Made by a program: the position numbers and the translations under genes. Positions 10,613 to 18,821 of a stretch of 64,000 nt of DNA are shown piece after piece. Position 1 is the first letter of the stretch. Each line of letters begins with the position of its first letter. Under the pieces are notes generated by a model. It was not told the origin of the DNA. It did not search any database and saw nothing but the letters and a program-made list of their open reading frames with translations. The DNA is from Lampropedia puyangensis. Its GTDB lineage: Bacteria > Pseudomonadota > Gammaproteobacteria > Burkholderiales > Burkholderiaceae_C. The stretch lies in NCBI RefSeq assembly GCF_004833285.1, contig NZ_STFG01000002.1:124001-188000 (forward strand), given 5' to 3'.

Positions 10613-11488
10613 GTGACCTCTGACGCCTCCCATCCCAAACCCTCTGATAAAGAAGACAAGCGCAGCCTGCGTCAACGTCTGACAGATTTCCTCTATCCAC
10701 CACCTGCAACGCCAGAAGCCTTGATTGACATCATTGCTGCGGCAGAAGAGGAGGACACCATCAAGCCTGATGTGCGCATCATGCTCGAACGTGTCATTCG
10801 CTTAGAGCAGCTCACCGCTGCGGATGCGATGGTGTCCAGCTCCCGCATCGATATGCTCGATATTGACGCGCCATATGAGGTGTTGCTGGAAAAGGTCATC
10901 CGCGATGCACATTCACGTTTTCCGGTGTTCGAGGGCTCACGCGAGAACATCATTGGTATCTTGCTGGCCAAGCACTTGTTGCAACTACAGCGCTCGCCCG
11001 ATTTGAACATTCGCGCTTTGCTGCGACCCCCTTTGGTGTTGCCTGAAAGCAAACGTTTGAATGATTTGCTGCGCGAATTTCGTTTGCACCGCAACCACAT
11101 GGCAGTGCTGGTGGATGAGTTTGGCCGTACATCAGGCCTCATCACAATCGAAGATGTGCTGGAAGAAATCGTTGGCGAGATTGAAGACGAGTTCGACGAG
11201 CCTGAGGATGAAGGCGAGATTTACCAACTGGCCAATGGAAGCTGGCGCGTTCGTGGGGATACGCCCATTGATAAGGTGCAGGAAAGCTTTGGAATCCAGT
11301 TCGCTCCAGCGGATGTGGAAGATGGTGTTGAAAGTATTGGAGGCCTGATCACGCAGCGTTTGGGGCGGGTGCCCGTGCGCGGCGAAATCATGGAAGTGGC
11401 CGGATTGGCTTTTGAGGTGCTGCATGCCAAAGGCGGTGCGGTACGGTGGTTCAGAGTGCAGCCGCACGAGGCTGCGGACCAAGTCTGA
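10613..11488 (+). CDS. corC: CBS-pair and CorC_HlyC domain protein (CorC/YbeX)
   Basis: About 291 residues. Two CBS motifs occupy roughly residues 60-180 (ITIEDVLEEIVGEIEDEFDE ends the second). A CorC_HlyC transporter-associated domain fills the C-terminus (GDTPIDKVQESFGIQF to AKGGAVRWFRV). No membrane helices are present, as in the CorC/YbeX group linked to Mg/Co efflux and to ribosome assembly. The frame is open from a TTG at 10589; the GTG at 10613 gives the more usual VTSDASHPKPSDKEDKRS start, but neither has a clear Shine-Dalgarno. The following lnt gene is the standard neighbour. Confidence 0.9.
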   Translation: MTSDASHPKPSDKEDKRSLRQRLTDFLYPPPATPEALIDIIAAAEEEDTIKPDVRIMLERVIRLEQLTAADAMVSSSRIDMLDIDAPYEVLLEKVIRDAHSRFPVFEGSRENIIGILLAKHLLQLQRSPDLNIRALLRPPLVLPESKRLNDLLREFRLHRNHMAVLVDEFGRTSGLITIEDVLEEIVGEIEDEFDEPEDEGEIYQLANGSWRVRGDTPIDKVQESFGIQFAPADVEDGVESIGGLITQRLGRVPVRGEIMEVAGLAFEVLHAKGGAVRWFRVQPHEAADQV

Positions 11489-11561
11489 GAGCACTTGGCT
11501 ATTCGCAATTTTTCTGGCGCGTCTACTGCGGCACTGCGCAGTGCCTGATGGAATGGTTTGT

Positions 11562-13241
11562 ATGTCTTTGCTTGCGAAAGAGTTTCGTCTGATTCGTTTT
11601 GAGCGCATAGCCGCTTGGCTGTGCTTGCCTCTGCTGGGGATGCTGCAGGCATGGGCGCTGGCCAGTCAAGATGGTAGTGCGCACTGGTGGGCGCAATCAT
11701 TGGCGCTGGCCGGTTTCTTTTTATTTCTGGATGGCAGCCGCAGCGCCAAGCAAGCTGCTTGGCGCGGTTGGTGGTTTGCGACGTGTTGGCTGGCCTCGGT
11801 ATTTAGCTGGCTCTACACCTCCATGCACACTTATGGCGGCTTGCCTGCTGCGCTGGCCGCGGCTGCTGTGGTGGCATTGGCGGGTGCGTTGGCGCTGTAT
11901 TACGCGCTGACAGCAGCCTTGTATTGGCGCATGCGCGTGCATGGCCTGATGGGCAGCGCCTTGCTGTTTTCTGCATGCTGGACATTGGCCGAATTGGCGC
12001 GCGGCCAGTGGCTGACAGGTTTCCCCTGGGGCGCCATTGGGTATGCCCATGTGGATGGCCCGTTGGCATGGTTGGCGCGCTGGGTTGGGGTGTATGGCAT
12101 TGGCGCGGTAGCGGCTTTGGGTGCTGCGTTGCTGGCATTTGTGCTGGTCACGGTGTTGGGCTATATCTTGGGACGCTTCATCAGTGTTTCGCGATTGCCA
12201 GTGAGTGCGCCGCGTATGCTGTCTGCGCCTGGTTGGTTGTTGGCGCTGGTGGTGCTGGTGCACTTGGGTGGTGTGTGGCAATACGCGCAATTTCAGCGCA
12301 GTAATAAGCAGCGTCACCATGCGCCAGTCAGTGTGGCGCTGCTGCAGGGCAATATTCCCATTTCCGAGAAATTTGACCCAGCCACTGGTGTGCTGGATTC
12401 CCTCGATTGGTATGGTCAGCAATTTCGCGAACGCCGCGAGAGTTTGGTGATCGCACCTGAAACTGCTATCCCTGTACTCAAGCAAGATTTGCCTGTGGAG
12501 TATTTTTCTGTTGTGACCGAGCCCTACCGAAACGGTAACCAAGCCCTGATGACAGGCATTCCGTTGGGTAGCCCGCTGGCTGGGTACACCAATTCGGTTG
12601 AAGCTATCAAACCGGGCGGGCAACCTTACATTTACAGCAAATCCCACTTGGTGCCGTTTGGTGAATTCGTACCGCCCATGTTTCAGTGGTTCAACGACAT
12701 GATGGATATCCCGCTCGATAGCTTTAGCCGTGGTGCAGTGGTGCAACCTTCATTTGAATGGAAGGGTGAGCGCTTTGCTCCCAATATTTGTTATGAGGAT
12801 TTGTTTGGAGAAGAGTTGGCCAAGCGTTTTGCAGATCCTGCGACTGCGCCGACCGTCTTTGTCAACTTCAGCAATATTGGATGGTTTGGCGATGGCAAGG
12901 TCATTGACCAGCATTTGCACATCAGCCGCATGCGTACGCTTGAGCTGGATCGCCCCATGATTCGTGCCACCAATACAGGCGCCACAGCCATCATTGATTA
13001 CCGTGGCCACGTGCAGGCGATGGCGCCGCGCGCCAGTGTGCAAGTGTTGACCGGCGAGGTAGTCGGCATTGGACACATGGGGGATCCTGCACACATCACG
13101 CCTTTTGCCAAATGGGCTGCGTTGGCTGGTTTGTGGCCTTTGTGGTTGTGGGCCTTGATGACCGTGTGTCTGGTTCCTATGTTGCTGCGCATCTTGCCCA
13201 GCATGCGACCGATGGCGCTGCAGCGAAGCCACCATGCTTGA
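11562..13241 (+). CDS. lnt: Apolipoprotein N-acyltransferase
   Basis: 559-residue inner membrane enzyme that adds the third acyl chain to bacterial lipoproteins. The N-terminal half has about six hydrophobic helices. The periplasmic nitrilase domain carries the triad Glu300 (IAPETAIP), Lys360 (YIYSKSHLVPFGE) and Cys410 (FAPNICYEDLFGEE), counted from the ATG at 11562. A last helix (WLWALMTVCLVPMLLRIL) anchors the C-terminus. The start is chosen because earlier codons overlap corC and do not look like Lnt; an ATG three codons earlier is possible. Its lipoprotein substrates would include Pal, encoded at 55.6 kb. Confidence 0.95.
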   Translation: MSLLAKEFRLIRFERIAAWLCLPLLGMLQAWALASQDGSAHWWAQSLALAGFFLFLDGSRSAKQAAWRGWWFATCWLASVFSWLYTSMHTYGGLPAALAAAAVVALAGALALYYALTAALYWRMRVHGLMGSALLFSACWTLAELARGQWLTGFPWGAIGYAHVDGPLAWLARWVGVYGIGAVAALGAALLAFVLVTVLGYILGRFISVSRLPVSAPRMLSAPGWLLALVVLVHLGGVWQYAQFQRSNKQRHHAPVSVALLQGNIPISEKFDPATGVLDSLDWYGQQFRERRESLVIAPETAIPVLKQDLPVEYFSVVTEPYRNGNQALMTGIPLGSPLAGYTNSVEAIKPGGQPYIYSKSHLVPFGEFVPPMFQWFNDMMDIPLDSFSRGAVVQPSFEWKGERFAPNICYEDLFGEELAKRFADPATAPTVFVNFSNIGWFGDGKVIDQHLHISRMRTLELDRPMIRATNTGATAIIDYRGHVQAMAPRASVQVLTGEVVGIGHMGDPAHITPFAKWAALAGLWPLWLWALMTVCLVPMLLRILPSMRPMALQRSHHA

Positions 13242-13312
13242 GATCGCCAGCCTGTCCTGAGAGGTGGCCGATTGGTGCAGCAACCCCCATGTTTGCCCGT
13301 TTGGGCGTCATT

Positions 13313-13747
13313 TCAGGCCGGCGTAGGCAATGCCCGCACCTTTTTCTCCACGGCATGGGCTGCTGCCAGCAAATCGGCAGTAATACGTTCATCAATATTG
13401 AGGTGGCCCTCATACTCGCCTAAGTTGCGAATATCGTGGCATTTGGCCAGTACGCGCCATACTGCTGGACCTAATTCCAACGTGTGCGGCAGCAGTTGGA
13501 AAACGATGTAGCGGTTGCCTGACCGCCAACCATGCCAGCGCAGTGCCGCCAAACACAGGGCATGTGCGGCGTTGTAGGCTAAGTCAAAACGACTCTCGAT
13601 GGACAGTTGAGGGTTGTCGGCATCATCCAGGCGTGCCATGGCCGATTTGATTAAGCCGGTAAATTCTGCTGCGTCAGGCGGCTCGGCGCGCAATGGTTTG
13701 CCTGGGCCACTGAGGTTTTGAAAGGCTTGTTGTGCGGCTGCATTCAT
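13313..13747 (-). CDS. HEPN-like protein, partner of the adjacent nucleotidyltransferase
   Basis: 144 residues from the ATG at 13747. It has the helical pattern of small HEPN partners of MNT nucleotidyltransferases, with the motif ESRFDLAYNAAHALCLAALR. The canonical R-x4-6-H RNase motif is not clear; the visible spacing is R-x8-H. It follows the nucleotidyltransferase by 17 bases on the same strand. In the known family, the HEPN component is a ribonuclease toxin neutralised by AMPylation, but whether that holds here is inference. An upstream in-frame start would overlap the nucleotidyltransferase and is less likely. Confidence 0.65.
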   Translation of the reverse strand: MNAAAQQAFQNLSGPGKPLRAEPPDAAEFTGLIKSAMARLDDADNPQLSIESRFDLAYNAAHALCLAALRWHGWRSGNRYIVFQLLPHTLELGPAVWRVLAKCHDIRNLGEYEGHLNIDERITADLLAAAHAVEKKVRALPTPA

Positions 13748-13764
13748 GGTGGGTGACGAAAGCT

Positions 13765-14394
13765 TTAGAGTGTGCTTTGAAAGCTGTTTTCGCCTAGCAC
13801 CCATATTTTGGGTTGCGCCCACACTTTGCTGGCAAAGGCATCGTGTTGTGCCAAGCGGTCGCGCCAATCTGTGGGTGTATAAATGCTAGGGTTGATCGTG
13901 CGACCCCATTGTGCACTCAAAGGCTCCAGTGCTTCAAACACGTCACCATAAGTCAAGTCATCAGCCAATAGCATCAAATCGATGTCGCTGCTGGCGGTGT
14001 CCTCTCCTTTAGCGACCGACCCATACACAAAAGCGGCTTGCAACTGGTCTTGCCAAGGGACCAGTGCCATACGCAATGGGTCTGCCAGACTCATTGTTTT
14101 TTGCACCAAGCTGCACAGTTCTTGGTAAATGGGTGAAGCCGCGTTGGCCTGGTAATGCTTTTGGTGGCCGCGTTGCTCGATGGTGAGCAAGCCAGCCTCA
14201 CTCAAACGAGTCAGTTCGCGTTGGATGGCGCCTGAGCCGCCGCCTGTCATGGCAATGACTTCTGCGCCATAAAAGCTGCGTTGTGGCTGACCAAAGAAAA
14301 GCCCCAGTACCCTTTGCTGGGTATGGCTGAAGAGGGCATTGGCCAAGCCTGTGAAATGGGGTGCTGCTTGAGCATGAAGAGAAGAAGGTGACAC
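13765..14394 (-). CDS. MNT-type nucleotidyltransferase with N-terminal winged helix
   Basis: 209 residues. Residues about 20-85 form a winged-helix DNA-binding domain (GGGSGAIQRELTRLSEAGLL and the wing IEQRGHQKHYQA). Residues about 110-200 form a minimal nucleotidyltransferase with the signature FVYGSVAKGEDTASSDIDLM, where GS and DxD bind NTP-metal. In MNT-HEPN modules this protein is the antitoxin; the DNA-binding domain suggests it also represses its own promoter. It is the first gene of a two-gene minus-strand operon pointing away from glyQ. Confidence 0.82.
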   Translation of the reverse strand: MSPSSLHAQAAPHFTGLANALFSHTQQRVLGLFFGQPQRSFYGAEVIAMTGGGSGAIQRELTRLSEAGLLTIEQRGHQKHYQANAASPIYQELCSLVQKTMSLADPLRMALVPWQDQLQAAFVYGSVAKGEDTASSDIDLMLLADDLTYGDVFEALEPLSAQWGRTINPSIYTPTDWRDRLAQHDAFASKVWAQPKIWVLGENSFQSTL

Positions 14395-14625
14395 AATAAA
14401 ATTCCCAATATGGGTTTAATTGTACCTTTTTTGGGTTTTTGTGGCCCCAGAATGGGTTTTTTGATGGAGTGCGCAAGAGTGATCGATACAAGCCATCAAT
14501 CCAACCAAGCTCATGGAGGACAGAGCGCATGAATTAGAATCGGACACTTGGCCTGATCTGGCCTTGAATTGATGGCCGCACTATCGGCGGCGTTGCACCT
14601 CGTTGCGTTTGACTCTCATACTGCC

Positions 14626-15564
14626 ATGCTTACTTTCCAGCAAATCATTCTTACCTTGCAAAACTACTGGGACCAGCAAGGTTGCACATTGCTGCAACCG
14701 TATGACATGGAAGTGGGTGCAGGCACCAGTCACACCGCCACATTTTTGCGCGCGATTGGCCCCGAGCCATGGAAAGCTGCATACGTGCAACCCAGCCGTC
14801 GCCCCAAAGATGGCCGCTACGGCGAGAACCCCAACCGCCTGCAGCACTACTACCAATACCAAGTCGTGCTCAAGCCTGCGCCCGCCAATATCCTGGATTT
14901 GTATTTGGGCAGTTTGCAAGCGCTCGGCTTTGATCTGAAGAAAAACGACATCCGCTTTGTGGAAGACGACTGGGAAAACCCCACACTGGGCGCGTGGGGC
15001 TTGGGTTGGGAAGTCTGGCTCAATGGCATGGAAGTCACGCAGTTCACCTACTTCCAGCAAGTGGGCGGAATTGATTGTCGCCCCATCACAGGCGAAATCA
15101 CTTATGGGCTAGAACGTCTGGCCATGTACCTGCAAGGGGTTGAAAACGTCTACGATCTGACCTACTCAATCGCCCCTGATGGCACGAAAGTCAGCTACGG
15201 CGATGTGTTCCACCAAAATGAAGTTGAGCAATCCACCTACAACTTCGAATACTCGGACGCTGATTTCTTGTTCACAGCATTCAACGCCTATGAAAAAGAA
15301 GCCCAACTGCTGATGGAAAAACAACTGGCCCTGCCAGCTTACGAGCAAGTACTCAAAGCGGCGCACACCTTCAACCTGCTCGATGCGCGTGGCGCCATCT
15401 CCGTAACAGAGCGTGCCGCCTACATTGGTCGTATCCGCAACCTCGCGCGCAGTGTGGCCAAGAGTTACTACGAGAGTCGTGAGCGTTTGGGTTTCCCCAT
15501 GGCACCACGCGATTGGGTTGCACAAATGGAAAAAGCCGCAGGCAACGAGAAAAAAGCCGCCTAA
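14626..15564 (+). CDS. glyQ: Glycine--tRNA ligase alpha subunit
   Basis: 312-residue catalytic subunit of the bacterial alpha2beta2 glycyl-tRNA synthetase. It starts [20 protein letters not shown] and contains the class II motif regions [39 protein letters not shown] and [18 protein letters not shown]. The start at 14626 matches the family; the longer frame from 14569 does not. The beta subunit gene glyS, normally next, is absent and must lie outside the window. Instead a YdjM-like gene follows after 26 bases. Confidence 0.97.
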   Translation: MLTFQQIILTLQNYWDQQGCTLLQPYDMEVGAGTSHTATFLRAIGPEPWKAAYVQPSRRPKDGRYGENPNRLQHYYQYQVVLKPAPANILDLYLGSLQALGFDLKKNDIRFVEDDWENPTLGAWGLGWEVWLNGMEVTQFTYFQQVGGIDCRPITGEITYGLERLAMYLQGVENVYDLTYSIAPDGTKVSYGDVFHQNEVEQSTYNFEYSDADFLFTAFNAYEKEAQLLMEKQLALPAYEQVLKAAHTFNLLDARGAISVTERAAYIGRIRNLARSVAKSYYESRERLGFPMAPRDWVAQMEKAAGNEKKAA

Positions 15565-15590
15565 AAGCAAACGAACAGGAGCTGCCAGAA

Positions 15591-16112
15591 GTGCCCACCA
15601 TCTTCACGCACATTGCAGTTCCTATCGCCGCCAAAGTAGCTGTCGGTGCGCGGATCCCGGCATCCATGCTGCTGATGGGCATGTTGGCGTCCATCCTCCC
15701 TGATTTCGATGGAATCCCCCGCCAATTCGGCGTGCGCTTTGAGGGAATCTGGGACCACCGTGGTTTTACCCATTCCCTTGGTTTTGCCATGGCTGTGGGG
15801 ATGTTGGGCATTGGCTTTGCCCAGCGCTGGGGCATTGCGTGGTGGAAAGCCTGGTTATGGATGTGCCTGTGCTGCTTCTCTCACCCTCTGCTTGATGCCT
15901 GCACGACCGGACGATACGGCGTGCCTTTGCTCTGGCCACTTAGCGATGTGCGGTTTAACAGCCCATGGAAGTTCATCGCCATCTCCCCTATACGGGCTGA
16001 CTCCTTTTTCTCTGCCCGTGGCTTGGCCGTATTGAAAAACGAGCTCTTTACGGTTTGGTTGCCACTGCTCAGTGCTGCGGTTTTAGTGCTGCTTGGGCGG
16101 AAAATGCGCTAA
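15591..16112 (+). CDS. YdjM-like membrane-bound metal-dependent hydrolase
   Basis: 173-residue inner membrane protein. Conserved family residues are visible: an N-terminal TIFTHIAVPIAAKV, then LPDFDGIP, WDHRGFTHSLGFA and SHPLLDACTTGRYGVPLLWP, the His/Asp clusters expected to bind metal. Four to five hydrophobic helices are present. The GTG start at 15591 is preceded nine bases upstream by AGGAG. The family contains YdjM of E. coli and has no firmly known substrate. It sits between glyQ and the CRISPR-Cas locus and may mark where the ancestral glyQ-glyS operon was broken. Confidence 0.85.
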   Translation: MPTIFTHIAVPIAAKVAVGARIPASMLLMGMLASILPDFDGIPRQFGVRFEGIWDHRGFTHSLGFAMAVGMLGIGFAQRWGIAWWKAWLWMCLCCFSHPLLDACTTGRYGVPLLWPLSDVRFNSPWKFIAISPIRADSFFSARGLAVLKNELFTVWLPLLSAAVLVLLGRKMR

Positions 16113-16231
16113 GAACCAATGACCAATTGTTTTTGTTAAGCCCGGGTAAGTTTGCGCTGATGCATTTCAATTAGGGATTAGGAGTGGTGAGGAATTTGAA
16201 TTTTTTTGAATGATTGTGTAACAATCGTTTG

Positions 16232-18526
16232 ATGATTCGAGATGCCTATTCTGCACATTCATCTTTAAATCCTGCGCTATCGCCTGCACAGAAATTAAGC
16301 GCTCACCTTTTGCAGGTTGCCGTGCTTGCTAGTCAATCTGGATCGTATTTTGGCGCTTCAGAATTAAGCAAGGTGTGTGGTTTACTACATGATCTTGGCA
16401 AGTACTGTGAGCCCTTCCAAAGGAAGCTGGAAGGCGAAAAGTTGCAAGTCAATCACTCCACATGGGGCGCCAAAATCGCCTTGGAGAAATATCCGCAAAT
16501 CGGCTATTTATTAGCTTACGTTATTGCGGGGCACCACGCCGGTTTGGCCAATGGCAGCGGCATGAGTGGAGAGCGCAGCAGTTTGAAAGATCGCTTAGCT
16601 GACCCACATCTGCCCAAGCTTGAAGAGGCTTGGCAACACGAGGTTCAATTGCCTGAGATGGCCGCGTTGGCTGCTGAATTGGGCCAACTCAAACCGGCCA
16701 ATGGCAACGTGGGCTTTAGCCTCGCTTTTCTCACGCGCATGATTTTTTCAGCCTTGGTCGATGCCGATTATCTGGATACCGAGCGTTATTACGACCAGTT
16801 TGAACCCGTCCATGCACAAAGCGCCGAAATACGCGCACGTGCCATGCCAACGCTTTTGGAATTGCGCAGCAGCTTGGATGCCTACATGCAGGCATTCAAA
16901 GCAAAAAGTGCGGCCAACGCCAAAGGCGCATCCAGTGAGGTCAATCAACTGCGCGCCGAGATCTTGGCCTATGCGCGGGCGCAAGCATCCCAAGCGCCTG
17001 GGCTTTTCTCACTGACTGTGCCCACGGGCGGCGGCAAAACCTTGGCCTCATTGGCCTTTGCGCTCGATCACGCTATTGCGCACGGCCAGCGCCGTGTGAT
17101 CTTTGTCATTCCCTTCACCTCCATCGTTGAGCAAAACGCTAGCGTCTTTCGAGATGCCTTAGCCCCTTGGAGCGATGCGGTCTTGGAGCATCACAGCGCG
17201 TTCACCGCACCACAGCTGGATCAAAACGACCCCGAACGCTATCAAGCACAAACCAAGCTGCGCCTAGCGATGGAGAACTGGGATGCGCCCGTCATCGTTA
17301 CCACCGCAGTGCAGTTTTTTGAAAGCTTGTTTGCCGCGCGCACCTCGCAATGCCGCAAGCTGCACAACATCGCAGGCAGCGTGGTGGTCATTGATGAGGC
17401 GCAAACCATCCCACTGCATGTGCTGCGCCCCGCCATGGCGGCGATGGATGAGCTGGCGCGCAATTACAAAAACTCCATCGTGCTGTGCACCGCCACCCAG
17501 CCCGCGCTGGAAGCGCCGGACTTTAAAGGCGGTCTGCAAAACGTGCGGCCATTGGTGAAAGATGAAGCCAAACTCGCCCAGCAGTTGGAACGTGTACGGG
17601 TGCGCCACATTGGCAATCTGGACGATGAGGCATTGACAGAGCACATGCGCTGCCGCGAGCAAGTGCTGTGCATCGTCAACAACCGGCTGCATGCGCGCGC
17701 GGTCTACCAAAGCATGGCCGATTTGCCCGGCGCCATTCACCTGAGCACGCTGATGTACGCCAAGCACCGCAGTGCAGTGTTGGCCACGGCACGCCAAAGG
17801 CTCAAAGACCAATTGCCCTGCCGCATTGTGTCGACCAGTTTGATTGAAGCTGGCGTCGATATTTCATTGCCCACCGTGATGCGCGCAGAGGCTGGTTTGG
17901 ATTCCATCGCCCAAGCAGCAGGCCGCTGCAACCGCAATAAAGAATGGCCGGTGGATGCCAGTGAAGTGCTGATCTTTGCCAACACCAATGCGCAATGGGC
18001 ACCACCGCCGGAGCTGCACGAATTTGCAAAAACAGCCAACTCCATCTTGCGGCAAGAGGACTATCGCAATGCGCCGCTCTCGCCTGCCGCCATCAAAGCT
18101 TACTTTGACATGCTGTACTGGCAAAAAGGCGATGACCAGTTGGATACTGCCCGAATACTGGAACAGCTCAAAGACGCGAAGCTGCACAACTTGCCGTTTG
18201 AGGATGTGGAAAAGCAATTCCAGATGATCAAAAGCAGCCAGCTGCCCATCATCATTGGCCGCGACGACGAGGCAGAAAAAGCACTGAAGAGCTTGCACTT
18301 TGCCGATAAAGTTGGCGGCATTGCCCGCACGCTGCAGCCCTACACCGTGCAAGTGCCACGCAATGCCTTTGCTGCCTTGCGCCAGGCGCGCGCCATTCAA
18401 CCTGTTGCGCCGGAGAAATGGGGTGAGCAATTCATGGAGCTGGTCAACCTTGATCTGTACAGTGAAGAGTTTGGGCTTTGGTGGGAAGAGCCGACATTCA
18501 TGGAGGCTGCTAGCTACTTGTTTTGA
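16232..18526 (+). CDS. cas3: CRISPR-associated nuclease/helicase Cas3 (type I-C)
   Basis: 764 residues from the ATG at 16232. An N-terminal HD nuclease domain has His53-Asp54 in LLHDLGKYC and the later HHAG cluster. The SF2 helicase has Walker A PTGGGKT at 264-270, a DEAQ box at 388-391 (VVIDEAQTIP), motif III CTATQPAL and the motif VI region AGRCNRN. Cas3 unwinds and degrades DNA bound by Cascade. An earlier TTG at 16214 is possible. No Shine-Dalgarno is obvious. It opens the cas locus but is separated from cas5c by a 385-base gap that holds other elements. Confidence 0.96.
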   Translation: MIRDAYSAHSSLNPALSPAQKLSAHLLQVAVLASQSGSYFGASELSKVCGLLHDLGKYCEPFQRKLEGEKLQVNHSTWGAKIALEKYPQIGYLLAYVIAGHHAGLANGSGMSGERSSLKDRLADPHLPKLEEAWQHEVQLPEMAALAAELGQLKPANGNVGFSLAFLTRMIFSALVDADYLDTERYYDQFEPVHAQSAEIRARAMPTLLELRSSLDAYMQAFKAKSAANAKGASSEVNQLRAEILAYARAQASQAPGLFSLTVPTGGGKTLASLAFALDHAIAHGQRRVIFVIPFTSIVEQNASVFRDALAPWSDAVLEHHSAFTAPQLDQNDPERYQAQTKLRLAMENWDAPVIVTTAVQFFESLFAARTSQCRKLHNIAGSVVVIDEAQTIPLHVLRPAMAAMDELARNYKNSIVLCTATQPALEAPDFKGGLQNVRPLVKDEAKLAQQLERVRVRHIGNLDDEALTEHMRCREQVLCIVNNRLHARAVYQSMADLPGAIHLSTLMYAKHRSAVLATARQRLKDQLPCRIVSTSLIEAGVDISLPTVMRAEAGLDSIAQAAGRCNRNKEWPVDASEVLIFANTNAQWAPPPELHEFAKTANSILRQEDYRNAPLSPAAIKAYFDMLYWQKGDDQLDTARILEQLKDAKLHNLPFEDVEKQFQMIKSSQLPIIIGRDDEAEKALKSLHFADKVGGIARTLQPYTVQVPRNAFAALRQARAIQPVAPEKWGEQFMELVNLDLYSEEFGLWWEEPTFMEAASYLF

Positions 18527-18561
18527 ATTAAATAGAGCGAAATATTGTTAGAAGCATAGTC

Positions 18562-18567
18562 TATACT
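18562..18567 (+). promoter_or_regulatory. Candidate -10 box for the small ORF and cas5c operon
   Basis: TATACT lies about 35 bases after the cas3 stop and about 30 bases before the 42-codon ORF. No strong -35 hexamer is present, so activity is uncertain. If used, the transcript would carry the small ORF, the repeat-like elements and cas5c onward. Confidence 0.35.
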
Positions 18568-18598
18568 AGCCTTGTCTTAACAACGAGGATGTACATCC

Positions 18599-18727
18599 AT
18601 GAAGCATGTTCACGTGTCTCTCAAGGTCAAGTTGCCACTGGAGGCAGGACGTCGATATCTCGATGTTCTGCTGTTGATCAGTAGCCTTATCTATTTGAAT
18701 GCGGTGGCACTGAGCAAGCTAATGTGA
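18599..18727 (+). CDS. 42-residue hydrophobic peptide inside the cas operon
   Basis: Complete short reading frame starting MKHVHVSLKVKLPLEAGRRY. AGGA lies nine bases before the ATG. The first half is basic (K2, K9, K11, R18, R19); the second half (DVLLLISSLIYLNAVALSKL) is a single hydrophobic helix, so the product could insert in the membrane. This is the shape of small type I toxins, but I recognise no family. It sits between cas3 and cas5c, directly upstream of CRISPR-repeat-like elements. Its last codons and stop lie inside the left arm of an inverted repeat whose right arm is the guide-like stretch at 18822. It could also be a non-coding leader that happens to be open. Confidence 0.5.
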   Translation: MKHVHVSLKVKLPLEAGRRYLDVLLLISSLIYLNAVALSKLM

Positions 18728-18735
18728 GTTGAATA

Positions 18736-18753
18736 CTAGTCAACCTTGACTAG
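18736..18753. promoter_or_regulatory. Perfect palindrome, candidate operator
   Basis: CTAGTCAA-CC-TTGACTAG, eight-base arms with a two-base centre, between the small ORF and the repeat-like elements. It contains TTGACT, close to a -35 hexamer, but no matching -10 follows. It may be an operator or a hairpin in the transcript. Confidence 0.5.
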
Positions 18754-18755
18754 GA

Positions 18756-18821
18756 GATGCGCCCCATGCGGGCGCGTGAGATGGCAAGTGTCGCGCCCCA
18801 TGCGGGCGCGTGGATTGAAAC
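18756..18821 (+). repeat. Two tandem CRISPR-repeat-like elements outside the array
   Basis: Element A (18756-18787) and element B (18790-18821) are each 32 bases and only two bases apart, with no spacer between. Element B keeps the stem (GCGCCCC...GGGCGCG) and the full handle GTGGATTGAAAC of the array repeat, differing in the loop region. Element A keeps the stem but its 3' end is degenerate (GTGAGATGGCAA). They are oriented like the array repeats and the cas genes. They could be the pseudo-repeat of a crRNA-like regulatory RNA or the remnant of an older array. Confidence 0.8.

Noticed and set aside
16211-16226. TAACAATCG upstream of cas3 as an alternative target of the guide-like stretch at 18822
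   Set aside because: Only 11 of 16 positions match and no TTC precedes it; much weaker than the match at the end of the small ORF.
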